From assembly GCF_018847975.1 (NCBI RefSeq), contig NZ_CP072597.1, forward strand, positions 4,379,001 through 4,443,000: 64,000 bases of DNA, in the 5' to 3' direction. The notes beneath the pieces are model-generated. The model had not been told where the DNA came from and made no database searches. It was given only the letters and a program-made list of their open reading frames with translations. A program made the translations under genes and the position numbers. Below, in pieces: positions 1 to 8,234 of the stretch (position 1 is the stretch's first letter; every line of letters begins with the position of its first letter). The DNA is from Lysobacter sp. K5869 (GTDB lineage Bacteria > Pseudomonadota > Gammaproteobacteria > Xanthomonadales > Xanthomonadaceae).

Positions 1-1745
1 GCGACGCCGGCAGCATGCTGATCGGCTACGTCATGGCCTGGAGCCTGATCTATCTGAGCCAGCGCGGCCCGACCCGCATCGACGCCGCCGACGCGGTGTG
101 GTGCATCGCCCTGCCGTTGCTGGAAACCTTGAACTTGATGTACCGGCGCATGCGCCGCGGCCTGTCGCCGTTCAAGCCCGACCGCCAGCACCTGCATTAC
201 CTGCTGCTCGACCGCGAGCGTTCGCCCAAGACCGCGTTGCTGACCATCGTCGGGCTGGCCTGCGCCTTCGTCGCCATCGGCTACGCGCTGCGCCATCTGC
301 CGATCCTGCTCGGCCTGATCGCGTTCTTCGCCATGCTCGGCCTGTACTCGCTGACCCTGAGCAGCGGCGACCGCAACAAGCTGCCGGACTGGCTGCCGCG
401 CCCGCCGCGCCAGCTCGAGTTCGCGCCGCAAGCGCCGCTCGGCAGCGGCCGCGGCGCGCGCGATTCCGCACCGGCGGCAGCGGGCAACGCGGGCGGCGCC
501 GCCTATGCGCGCAGCGCTCACGGCGAAGCGGCCGGCGCCGGCGGGTTCGCCCCGCTGCCGCCGCTGGCCGCGGCCTCGGCTCAGCTCGGCGGCCCGGCGA
601 TCAAGACCTTGTGCGTGTTCGGCACCCGTCCCGAAGCGATCAAGATGGCGCCGCTGGCCAAGATGCTCGCGCAAGACCCGCGCTTCGACGCGCGCGTGTG
701 CGTGACCGGCCAGCACCGGCAGATGCTCGATCAGGTGCTGCAGCTGTTCGAGATCCAGCCGGACTTCGACCTCAACATCATGAAGCCCAAGCAAGACCTC
801 ACCGACGTCACCACGGCGATCCTGACCGGGATGAAGTCGGTGCTGGCCGAGCTCAAGCCCGATGTGGTGCTGGTCCACGGCGACACCTCGACCACGATGG
901 CCGCGACCCTGGCCGCGTACTACCAGCAGATTCCGGTCGCCCACGTCGAAGCGGGCCTGCGCACCGGCAATCTCTACTCGCCGTGGCCGGAAGAAGCCAA
1001 CCGCAAGCTCACCGGCGCGCTGGCGGCGATCCACTTCGCCCCGACCGAGCTGTCGCGCGGCAACCTGCGCGAGGAAGGCATCCCCGACGATCGCATCGCG
1101 ATCACCGGCAACACCGTGATCGACGCGCTCAAGGACGTGCTGCTGCGGATCGAACGCACGCCGGAGCTGCGCCGCGACATCGACGCTAAGTTCGAATTCC
1201 TTCGGGAAGATCGCAAAGTGGTTTTGGTCACCGGCCACCGCCGCGAAAGCTTCGGCGGCGGCTTCGAGCGCATCTGCGAAGCGCTGCGCGACACCGCGCT
1301 GCGCCACCCGGAGATCGACATCGTCTACCCGGTGCATCTGAATCCGCAGGTGCGCGAGCCGGTCAACCGCGTGCTGCGCGGGATCGCCAACGTGCATCTG
1401 ATCGAGCCGCTGGACTACCTGCCGTTCGTGTACCTGATGAACCGCGCGTACATCATCCTCACCGACTCCGGCGGCATCCAGGAAGAAGCGCCGTCGCTGG
1501 GCAAGCCGGTGCTGGTGATGCGCGACACCACCGAACGCCCGGAAGCGGTGGCCGCCGGCACGGTCAAGCTCGTCGGCACCGACCGCGAACTGATCTGCGA
1601 CGGCATCAGCCGCCTGCTGACCGACCGCGCCGCGTACGAAGCGATGAGCTTCGCCCACAACCCCTACGGCGACGGGCTGGCGTGCCAGCGCATCGTCGCC
1701 GCGCTGGCGCAGTTCCGCCGCGAAGACTCGCTGCTGGCCGCTTGA
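1..1745 (+). CDS. wecB: WecA-like transferase C-terminus fused to UDP-GlcNAc 2-epimerase (WecB), 5' partial
   Basis: The frame is open at the left edge: it reads DAGSM from base 3, a WecA/MraY-family motif, so the ATG at 15 is internal and the gene starts upstream. Counting from that ATG, residues 1-130 are the end of a polyprenyl-phosphate HexNAc-1-phosphate transferase, with about four membrane segments and HLHYL at 59-63. An Ala/Gly/Pro-rich linker follows (about 135-195). Residues 197-576 are a complete non-hydrolysing UDP-GlcNAc 2-epimerase: GTRPEAIK at 203-210, HGDTSTT near 288, [27 protein letters not shown] near 407, and DSGGIQEEA near 485. The first half should load HexNAc-1-P on the lipid carrier; the second makes UDP-ManNAc from UDP-GlcNAc in the cytoplasm and so feeds WecC just downstream. 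These two activities are normally separate proteins, so the fusion is unusual. Confidence 0.9.
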   Translation, partial: DAGSMLIGYVMAWSLIYLSQRGPTRIDAADAVWCIALPLLETLNLMYRRMRRGLSPFKPDRQHLHYLLLDRERSPKTALLTIVGLACAFVAIGYALRHLPILLGLIAFFAMLGLYSLTLSSGDRNKLPDWLPRPPRQLEFAPQAPLGSGRGARDSAPAAAGNAGGAAYARSAHGEAAGAGGFAPLPPLAAASAQLGGPAIKTLCVFGTRPEAIKMAPLAKMLAQDPRFDARVCVTGQHRQMLDQVLQLFEIQPDFDLNIMKPKQDLTDVTTAILTGMKSVLAELKPDVVLVHGDTSTTMAATLAAYYQQIPVAHVEAGLRTGNLYSPWPEEANRKLTGALAAIHFAPTELSRGNLREEGIPDDRIAITGNTVIDALKDVLLRIERTPELRRDIDAKFEFLREDRKVVLVTGHRRESFGGGFERICEALRDTALRHPEIDIVYPVHLNPQVREPVNRVLRGIANVHLIEPLDYLPFVYLMNRAYIILTDSGGIQEEAPSLGKPVLVMRDTTERPEAVAAGTVKLVGTDRELICDGISRLLTDRAAYEAMSFAHNPYGDGLACQRIVAALAQFRREDSLLAA

Positions 1746-1843
1746 TCCCCCACCCGCGTCGCCTGCGCCCGACCCGGGCGCGGCGGCGCGGGTTCATGCA
1801 TCCCTGAGCAATGCCTCCCCCACGGAGGACCACTGGAGCCTTT

Positions 1844-3100
1844 ATGAGTTTCGACACCGTCTCGGTCATCGGCCTGGGTTACATCGGCCTTCCCACCGCC
1901 GCCGCCTTCGCCGCCGTGCGCAAGCGCGTGATCGGCATCGACGTGACCGCCTCGGTCGTGGACACCATCAACCGCGGCGAGATCCACATCGTCGAACCCG
2001 ACCTCGACGTAGCCGTGCGCGCGGCGGTGGCCGGCGGTTTCCTGCGCGCCAGCACCACGCCCGAGCACGCCGACGCGTATCTGATCGCGGTGCCGACGCC
2101 GTTCAAGGGCGACCATCAGCCCGATCTGGCCTACATCGAGGCCGCCGCCAAGGCGATGGCGCCGGTGCTGCAAAAGGGCGATCTGGTGGTGTTGGAATCG
2201 ACCTCGCCGGTCGGCGCCACCGAGCAGCTCGCGCAGTGGCTGGCCGACGCGCGTCCCGATCTGACCTTCCCGCAACACGCCGGCGAAGCCGCCGACGTCA
2301 ACGTCGCCCACTGCCCCGAGCGCGTGCTGCCGGGCCAGGTGATGCGCGAACTGGTCGAGAACGACCGCGTCATCGGCGGCATGACCCCGCGTTGCTCGCA
2401 GCGCGCCGCCGAGCTGTACCAAAGCTTCGTGCGCGGCCAGTGCATCGTCACCAACGCGCGCACCGCCGAGATGTGCAAGCTCACCGAGAACGCGTTCCGC
2501 GACGTCAACATCGCCTTCGCCAACGAGCTGTCGATCATCTGCGACAAGCTCGGCATCAACGTGTGGGAGCTGGTCGGCCTCGCCAACCGCCATCCGCGCG
2601 TCAACATCCTGCAACCGGGCCCGGGCGTGGGCGGCCACTGCATCGCCGTGGACCCGTGGTTCATCGTCGACAGCGCGCCGGACGAAGCGCGCCTGATCCG
2701 CACCGCGCGCGAGGTCAACAACGGCAAGCCGGGCTGGGTGATGGACAAGATCGACGCCGCCATCGCCGAGGCCAAGGCCGCCGGCAAGCAAGACAAGGAC
2801 CTGAAGATCGCGGTGTTCGGCCTCGCGTTCAAGCCCGACATCGACGACCTGCGCGAAAGCCCGGCGCTCGGCATCGCGGTCGAACTCGCGCAACGCCACG
2901 CCGGCCCGGTGCTGGCGGTGGAGCCGCACATCGAAGTCCTGCCGGCCAAGCTCAACGCGCCCAACGTGGTGCTCTCCGACCTGTCCACCGCCAGCCGCGA
3001 GGCCGACATCGCGGTGCTGCTGGTCGATCACAAACCTTTCAAGGAACACGCCATGCCCAAGCACATCAAGATCGTCGACACCAAGGGCATCTGGACCTGA
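1844..3100 (+). CDS. wecC: UDP-N-acetyl-D-mannosamine dehydrogenase (WecC family), 418 aa
   Basis: NAD-dependent oxidation of UDP-ManNAc to UDP-ManNAcA, the step after WecB. The start at 1844 fits the N-terminal Rossmann motif GLGYIGLP (residues 10-17) and is preceded by purine-rich ggag stretches at 1824 and 1834; the ATG at 1811 would add eleven unconserved residues. Family features seen: PTPF near 84, ESTSPVG near 118-124, the catalytic cysteine in GPGVGGHC (about C266), and the C-terminal UDP-binding domain with GLAFKPDIDDLRESPA. Length is normal for the family. It lies about 100 bp after the WecA/WecB fusion and reads in the same direction as the rest of the polysaccharide cluster, so cotranscription is likely. 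UDP-Glc dehydrogenase is the alternative within the superfamily, but the WecB neighbour favours WecC. Confidence 0.9.
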   Translation: MSFDTVSVIGLGYIGLPTAAAFAAVRKRVIGIDVTASVVDTINRGEIHIVEPDLDVAVRAAVAGGFLRASTTPEHADAYLIAVPTPFKGDHQPDLAYIEAAAKAMAPVLQKGDLVVLESTSPVGATEQLAQWLADARPDLTFPQHAGEAADVNVAHCPERVLPGQVMRELVENDRVIGGMTPRCSQRAAELYQSFVRGQCIVTNARTAEMCKLTENAFRDVNIAFANELSIICDKLGINVWELVGLANRHPRVNILQPGPGVGGHCIAVDPWFIVDSAPDEARLIRTAREVNNGKPGWVMDKIDAAIAEAKAAGKQDKDLKIAVFGLAFKPDIDDLRESPALGIAVELAQRHAGPVLAVEPHIEVLPAKLNAPNVVLSDLSTASREADIAVLLVDHKPFKEHAMPKHIKIVDTKGIWT

Positions 3101-3146
3101 GCGCGATCGCGCCCGGTTCCAGGCCCGACCACGGAAGCCCCGCACG

Positions 3147-4439
3147 ATGATGCGGCGTCTGATCGGCACCGCCAGCCTGTCGGCGGTCAGCGCGATGGCC
3201 TCGCGCGGCGCGCTGTTCGCCGGCGTGCTCGCGGCCGCGCATTACCTCGGCCCGGCGGCGTTCGGCCAGTTCACCCTGATCCAGACCACCGCGCTGCTGT
3301 TCACCACGTTCTGCGCGCTGAGCCTGGGGCAGATGGCGACCAAGATCGTGGCCGAGGCGGTCGCATCCGGCGAGGGACGCGTGTCGGCCGCGCTGACCGT
3401 GTCCTACGGTTCGGCGCTGCTGGCCTCGCTGGTGTTCGCCGCGTTGCTGCTGGCGTGTTCGTACCCGCTCGCGGTCAAGCTCGGCGGCTCCGGCGATCTG
3501 GCCGTGGTCTACGCCAGTTCCTCGCTGCTGGTGCTGACCGGCTTCGTCGGCGCGATCCAGAACGGCGTCGCGCTGGCGCTGCACAAGGTCAAGCAGCAGG
3601 CCGTGGCGAATCTGCTGACCGCGCCGGTGGTGTTCGCGATCATGTGGGGCGCGTCGACCCAGCGCGACATCGGCTGGGCGGTGTACGGCTCGATCGCCGC
3701 GCAGTGGCTGATCGTGATCGGTCAGGAGCGCGTGCTGCGCCGCTACCGGCGCGAGCACGGCGAACGCTTGTCGTGGTCGGCGACCACGCGCGAGGATTGG
3801 TCCGTGGTCTGGCGCCTGGGCCTGCCGTCGTCGCTGTCGGGCCTGCTGACCATGCCGGCGATCTGGCTGTCGATGGCGATGCTCGCGCACAGCGCGCACG
3901 GCGACGAGGAACTGGGCCATTTCGCGCTCGGCAATCAGGCGCGCTCGATCCTGCTGTTCGGCATGGGCGTGGTCGCCAACGCGGCGCTGCCGATGCTGTC
4001 CTCGGCGATCGTGCGCGGCGCGCGCGACGAAGCGGCCTCCACCCTGCGCCAATCCATCGCGCTGCTGGTGATCGTCACCGCCTGCATCGCCGGCGTGCTG
4101 GCGATGGCCGCGCCGATCGCGGTGGCGCAGTTCGCGCCGGCCTATGCGCAAGCCATCGTGCCGCTGCAATGGCTGCTGCTGTCTGCGGTCGCGACCGCGC
4201 CGACGACGATCCTGATGCGCAAGGCCACCGCCGACGGCCGGCCCGGCGTGCTGCTGATCGGCAACGCCGCCTTCGCCGCCAGCCTGATCGGCGCGGCGGC
4301 GCTGGCGCTCAAGCTCGGCGCCGGCGCGACCGGCGTGGCCATCGCCTACGCCATCGCCTCGACCGTGCAACTCATCGTTTTCGCCACCTGCAACCGCCGC
4401 GAACTGCGTTGGTCCGCGGCGCAAAGCAATACTCGCTAG
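3147..4439 (+). CDS. Wzx-type polysaccharide flippase, 430 aa
   Basis: Polytopic inner-membrane protein of the MATE/MOP flippase superfamily, with about twelve hydrophobic segments along its whole length. The N-terminus carries the usual pattern of a first helix containing SRGALFAGVLAAAHYLGPAAFGQFTL, where the G-P-x-x-F-G-Q signature is typical of oligosaccharide flippases. Its role would be to move lipid-linked repeat units across the inner membrane. Two adjacent ATGs (3147 and 3150) are possible starts; no strong ribosome binding site separates them. It sits between wecC and an acyltransferase gene, and its stop is 11 bp before the next start. Substrate specificity cannot be read from the sequence, so no symbol is given. 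Confidence 0.82.
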   Translation: MMRRLIGTASLSAVSAMASRGALFAGVLAAAHYLGPAAFGQFTLIQTTALLFTTFCALSLGQMATKIVAEAVASGEGRVSAALTVSYGSALLASLVFAALLLACSYPLAVKLGGSGDLAVVYASSSLLVLTGFVGAIQNGVALALHKVKQQAVANLLTAPVVFAIMWGASTQRDIGWAVYGSIAAQWLIVIGQERVLRRYRREHGERLSWSATTREDWSVVWRLGLPSSLSGLLTMPAIWLSMAMLAHSAHGDEELGHFALGNQARSILLFGMGVVANAALPMLSSAIVRGARDEAASTLRQSIALLVIVTACIAGVLAMAAPIAVAQFAPAYAQAIVPLQWLLLSAVATAPTTILMRKATADGRPGVLLIGNAAFAASLIGAAALALKLGAGATGVAIAYAIASTVQLIVFATCNRRELRWSAAQSNTR

Positions 4440-4449
4440 GAGCAAGCCC

Positions 4450-5037
4450 ATGAAAGCCTTCCGCCTGCTCAAGAAAGCCGTCGTGCTGAGCCTCATCCGC
4501 CTGGGCTGGTTCATCAAGCCCGGTCTGGTCACGCGCCTGTACGCCTGGTTCCTGCGCTCCGAGGGCGCGCAGATCGAGGACCGGCCGAACTATCTGTCGG
4601 CCAAGATCTGGTTCGACGGCACCGACTATTCGCTGATCAGGCTCGGCAAGGGCTGCACGATCTCCAGCAACGTGCGCATCCTCACCCACGATTGGGCGAT
4701 CCACACCGTGGCGAAGGAACTGGGGCTGAAGTTCGACAAGCCGCAAGGCCGGATCAAGCCGATCTCCATCGGCCGCCACGCCTTCATCGGCACCGGTTCG
4801 ATCATCATGCCCGGCGCCGACATCGGCGCGGGCTGCATCGTCGGCGCCGGCGCGGTGGTGCGCGGCACGATTCCGCCGCTGAGCATCGTGGTCGGCAATC
4901 CGGGCCAAGTGGTCGGTTCGGTGGCCGAGTACGTCGAACGCGCGACCCGCGGCGCGGGCGTGAGCCCGGTCGAGCAAGCCGCGCTGAAGCAGGCCGCGCT
5001 CGCCCACGCGGCCGCCGCCGGCGCGCGCGCGGGCTGA
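4450..5037 (+). CDS. Left-handed beta-helix (hexapeptide) acyltransferase, 195 aa
   Basis: LbH acetyltransferase family, probably O- or N-acetylating a sugar precursor or repeat unit. The start at 4450 has an AGGAG box at 4438-4442, overlapping the end of the flippase gene. The hexapeptide-rich core runs from about residue 55 to 150, with NVRILTHDWAIH (catalytic-type His near 82) and then IGTGSIIMPGADIGAGCIVGAGAVV, and ends in the common closing pattern of this family (IVVGNPGQVVG). The C-terminal 30 residues are an Ala-rich tail. Position inside the polysaccharide cluster suggests the polymer is acetylated. The acyl donor and target are unknown. Confidence 0.8.
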   Translation: MKAFRLLKKAVVLSLIRLGWFIKPGLVTRLYAWFLRSEGAQIEDRPNYLSAKIWFDGTDYSLIRLGKGCTISSNVRILTHDWAIHTVAKELGLKFDKPQGRIKPISIGRHAFIGTGSIIMPGADIGAGCIVGAGAVVRGTIPPLSIVVGNPGQVVGSVAEYVERATRGAGVSPVEQAALKQAALAHAAAAGARAG

Positions 5038-5060
5038 GCGGACCCAGGCCGGAGCCGACG

Positions 5061-6260
5061 ATGCGGATACCCGCGCCCAAGCTGTTGGCGGCCCCGGCGT
5101 GTCTGGGGCTGTTCCTGCTGTCGGGCTGGGCCTCGGTGTTCTTCGCCGTGGACACCGATCTGGTCCAGTACGCGGCCATCGCCGCGACCATCGTGCTCGG
5201 CGGTTTGTCGCTGTCCTACAGCGGGCTCAACCGTTTCGCCTGCCTGCTGCCGGTGATCGTGTGTCTGATCGCGTTCGCGCAGATCTCGTACCTGGACACC
5301 CACATCGGCCACCGGCCCAAGGAACTCAAGTTCTATCTGATCCTGGTGTTCTGCGCCTACTGCGCCTGCTTCGTGCTGCGCGGCGCGGCGGCCGAACAGT
5401 TCGTCAAGATCTACGTCGCGCTGTGCTTCGTGCTCAGCGTGGCCGCGCTGGCGATGAACAAGGGCGCCGACACCGGCGCGCAGCGCCTGATGCAGGGCGA
5501 CGGCAATCCGATCTGGATCGCGCGCGCGGCCGGCACCACGATCATGTTCCTGGCCTGGCGCCTGCTCACCGACACCCATCGGCGCGGTCTGCGCATCGCC
5601 CTGATCCTGCCGTGCGTGGCGGCGCTGGTGCTGGCCGGCTCGCGCGGCCCGATCCTGTCGCTGCTGCTCGGCCTGGGCGTGCTGCTGGTGCTGACCAACC
5701 GCGGCGCGCTGCTGCTCTCGCGCAAGGTGTGGGCGGCCGGACTGGCCGTGGTGCTGCTCGGCGCGGCCGCGGCGGTGATGGCGCCGGACGGGATCAAGGA
5801 CCGCCTGGCGAGCCTGGTGGTCAGCAACTACAGCGGCAGCGACGTGCTGCGCATGAATCTGTACGAAGTGTCGTTCGCAATGCTGCGCGACACCTTGTTC
5901 GGCAAAGGCTTCGGCGCGTTCGAGGCCAGCGGCGCGCTGCAGCCTTACCCGCACAACCTGCTGATCGAAACCCTGATCGAACCGGGCCTGATCTTCACCG
6001 TGTTCTTCTTCGCCCTGATCGTGTTCGCGATCGTGCGCCTGTACCGCAGCGCCAAGCGCAGCCAGGGCCGCGATCTGGTCGCGACCTTCCTGTGCGCGCT
6101 GTCGTTGTACTCGCTGGCCAACGCCATGTTCAGCGGCGACATCACCAGCCCCAAAGAACTCTACCTATGCGTGTTCTACGCCCTGTCCACCGCCTTCGTC
6201 CTGCGCACCGCTCCCCAAGCGCAGCGCCGCCCCGCCGCCCCGCAACCCCTCGCCCACTAA
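5061..6260 (+). CDS. O-antigen ligase/polymerase-family (Wzy-type) membrane protein, 399 aa
   Basis: Inner-membrane protein with ten or more hydrophobic stretches and one larger periplasmic loop (about residues 250-300) between helices, the layout of the Wzy_C / O-antigen ligase superfamily. AGSRGP (about 194) and PHNLLIET (about 300) are recognisable family motifs. In a Wzx-containing cluster the best reading is the polymerase that joins repeat units in the periplasm; a ligase function cannot be excluded. The start at 5061 has GGAG at 5051 and gives an immediate hydrophobic N-terminus; the frame is open further upstream but that part is a shadow of the acyltransferase gene. Confidence 0.75.
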   Translation: MRIPAPKLLAAPACLGLFLLSGWASVFFAVDTDLVQYAAIAATIVLGGLSLSYSGLNRFACLLPVIVCLIAFAQISYLDTHIGHRPKELKFYLILVFCAYCACFVLRGAAAEQFVKIYVALCFVLSVAALAMNKGADTGAQRLMQGDGNPIWIARAAGTTIMFLAWRLLTDTHRRGLRIALILPCVAALVLAGSRGPILSLLLGLGVLLVLTNRGALLLSRKVWAAGLAVVLLGAAAAVMAPDGIKDRLASLVVSNYSGSDVLRMNLYEVSFAMLRDTLFGKGFGAFEASGALQPYPHNLLIETLIEPGLIFTVFFFALIVFAIVRLYRSAKRSQGRDLVATFLCALSLYSLANAMFSGDITSPKELYLCVFYALSTAFVLRTAPQAQRRPAAPQPLAH

Positions 6261-6307
6261 CGCCCCCCATTCCCCAATCCCCTCATTCCCCTGAATCCCC
6301 TGCTCCC

Positions 6308-7405
6308 ATGCAAGCCATCATCCTCGGCCAAGGCAATCCCTATCTGAAGAACCCGTACCTCGCCAAGCTGTCGAAGGTGCTCGACAGCGCGCAGGTGCCG
6401 TACGAGTTCTGGATCTGGAGCCGCGACAAGCAAGCCCGCGATCTGCCCAAGGTGCGCGTGCTGCTGAGCTTCGGCTCCTGGGGCGGCGGTGCGGTCAACG
6501 CGCTGGGCTACGCGCTGTGGGTGCTGTGGCTGAGCGTGCGCGTGTTCTTCCAGCCGCGCGCCGGCGTGTACTTCTGTTCGCGCCTCGATGCCGCCCTGCC
6601 CTGCGCGCTGGTGTCGTGCGTGCGCCGCTGCAGCTACGTGTTCCTCGACCGCGACAAGCTGTCCAAGAGCTACGCGTGGCCGGCGCCGGTCAAGCGCTTC
6701 ATCGAAACCCTGGAACGCTTCGTCGGCCGCCGCGCCGCGCTGCACGTGGTGCCGGGCGCCTCGCGCGCCGACGGCAACGACGCCGACAACGTGCGCATCG
6801 TCCGCAACACCCCGCACACCGACACCATCGCCCGCGCGCGCGCCCTGGTCGCTGCGCAGCCGCCGCGCGACGGCCGCTTGCGCGTGCTGATCAGCGGCCT
6901 GATCTCGCCCGAGCGCGGCGCCAAGATGATGCGCGAAGCCATCGAGGCCTGCGCCGGCCGCGTCGATTTCGTCGGCGCCGGCCGCCTGCTCGGCGAGGAC
7001 GCGCAGCGCTTGGCCGAACTGCTCGGCGAGCGCTATCGCGGCATCGTCAGCAACGAGGACGCGCTGGCGATGCTGCTCGGCGCCGACGTGGTGCTGGCGT
7101 TCTACGACCCGGCGCTGGAGATCAACCGCCTGGCCGAGCCGAACAAATGGTTCGACTGCGCGGCGCTGGAGATCCCGTTCTTCACCAACCCCGGTCTGTT
7201 CACCTCGGCGCCGTTCGAACAGCGCCAAGCCTGTTTCCTCGCCGATTACGGCGACGGCGCGCAGCTCGCACGCGAGTTGCTGCGCATCGACGCCGACCGT
7301 TCGCTGCTCGACGCGCGCCGCAACGGCCTGCGCCAGCTGCGCTACGAAGCCTGGGACACGGCGATGGCGCGGGTGATCGCCGAATGCGCGGAGCTGCGTC
7401 CATGA
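6308..7405 (+). CDS. GT-B-type glycosyltransferase, 365 aa
   Basis: Resembles GT4-like cytoplasmic transferases. A first Rossmann-like half ends near residue 195. A second half begins with RLRVLISGLISPERGAKMMREAI and contains ADVVLAFYDP, LAEPNKWFDCAALEIPFF and a short C-terminal helix; the position of NKWFDCAALEIPFF matches the donor-sugar site loop of GT-B enzymes. The start at 6308 is the first ATG after a C-rich spacer (6261-6307); there is no clear ribosome binding site because the spacer is almost purine-free. The stop overlaps the next start (ATGA at 7402-7405), indicating translational coupling. Donor and acceptor are unknown. Confidence 0.7.
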   Translation: MQAIILGQGNPYLKNPYLAKLSKVLDSAQVPYEFWIWSRDKQARDLPKVRVLLSFGSWGGGAVNALGYALWVLWLSVRVFFQPRAGVYFCSRLDAALPCALVSCVRRCSYVFLDRDKLSKSYAWPAPVKRFIETLERFVGRRAALHVVPGASRADGNDADNVRIVRNTPHTDTIARARALVAAQPPRDGRLRVLISGLISPERGAKMMREAIEACAGRVDFVGAGRLLGEDAQRLAELLGERYRGIVSNEDALAMLLGADVVLAFYDPALEINRLAEPNKWFDCAALEIPFFTNPGLFTSAPFEQRQACFLADYGDGAQLARELLRIDADRSLLDARRNGLRQLRYEAWDTAMARVIAECAELRP

Positions 7406-8196
7406 ACATCCGTCATCTGACCCTCGCCCTCTCGCTGCTCGCGCTGGCCGCCTTGCCGCCCGCGCAGGCCGGCGACTTCAAGCTCTACAACAACACCAAG
7501 TACACCGACGGCAACGACGGCAATCTCGACATCGCCCGCTCCAACCTGCTCGGCGAGCCGCAGTTGCCGGAACTGGCCAAGGGCGTCATGCCCGACGAAA
7601 AGCGCTTCAAGGACGCGGTGCGCGCGAGCCTCGCCAATCCCGGCCCGCTGGTGCTGGATTTCGAGCACATCAATCTCTCGCGCGATCCGGAGCTGTCGGC
7701 GACCAACCTCGGCAAGCTGCAGACCCTGGCGCGCTGGGCGCGTCAGGCCGCGCCGGGCCGCCAGCTCGGCTACTACGGCTTCCCCGGCTCCATCGACAAG
7801 AACGACCCGGTGCGCGGCAAGGAACTGGCCAAATCGGTCGACGCGTTCTTCCCCTCGCTCTACACCGTCGACGACGACCAAGACCGCTGGCGCCGGCGCA
7901 TGGACAACATGATCGCCGCCTCGCGCAAGCTCGATCCGTCCAAGCCGGTGCTGCCGTTCGTGTGGCCGCAGTACCACGACAAGACCCCGCGCGACGGCGA
8001 GTTCGTCGCCTCGGACTACTGGAAATTCCAGCTCGACCAGCTGCACCGCGCCGCCGACGGCGCGGTCATCTGGAGCAAGCGCGTCAGCGGCGGCGAACGC
8101 GACTGGGTGCCGGTCACCCGCAGCTTCATCCAGTCCAGCCGCGTGCGATCCGCGCCCAGCGCCCCCGCGCAGCAACGCCCCGCGTCGCGCCCTTGA
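7402..8196 (+). CDS. Secreted GH56 (hyaluronidase)-like protein, 264 aa
   Basis: Residues 1-23 are a signal peptide (Arg-containing n-region, Leu/Ala core, PAQAG cleavage area), so the product is periplasmic or secreted. The mature part looks like a TIM-barrel glycosidase: LVLDFEHI (83-90) resembles the DxE catalytic pair of GH56 hyaluronidases, GYYGFP (123-128) and FFPSLY (149-154) resemble the conserved barrel strands of that family, and VLPFVWPQYHD plus DGAVIWSKRVSGG fill the remaining strands. The protein is shorter than eukaryotic hyaluronidases. The family assignment is inferred from this motif pattern only. Translationally coupled to the upstream glycosyltransferase gene. A trimming or clearing role on the polysaccharide made by the cluster would fit. 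Confidence 0.6.
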   Translation: MNIRHLTLALSLLALAALPPAQAGDFKLYNNTKYTDGNDGNLDIARSNLLGEPQLPELAKGVMPDEKRFKDAVRASLANPGPLVLDFEHINLSRDPELSATNLGKLQTLARWARQAAPGRQLGYYGFPGSIDKNDPVRGKELAKSVDAFFPSLYTVDDDQDRWRRRMDNMIAASRKLDPSKPVLPFVWPQYHDKTPRDGEFVASDYWKFQLDQLHRAADGAVIWSKRVSGGERDWVPVTRSFIQSSRVRSAPSAPAQQRPASRP

Positions 8197-8234
8197 GCGC
8201 TCCCCATCCCCCGCCTCGAAGCACCGGAACCGCC

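Noticed and set aside
15..20. ATG at 15 as the start of the first gene
   Set aside because: The frame reads the WecA motif DAGSM before it and has no stop back to the edge; the gene begins upstream.
98..1189. Long Arg/Ala-rich open frames opposite or within real genes across the window
   Set aside because: They are out-of-frame shadows of G+C-rich coding sequence, with no motifs or start signals.
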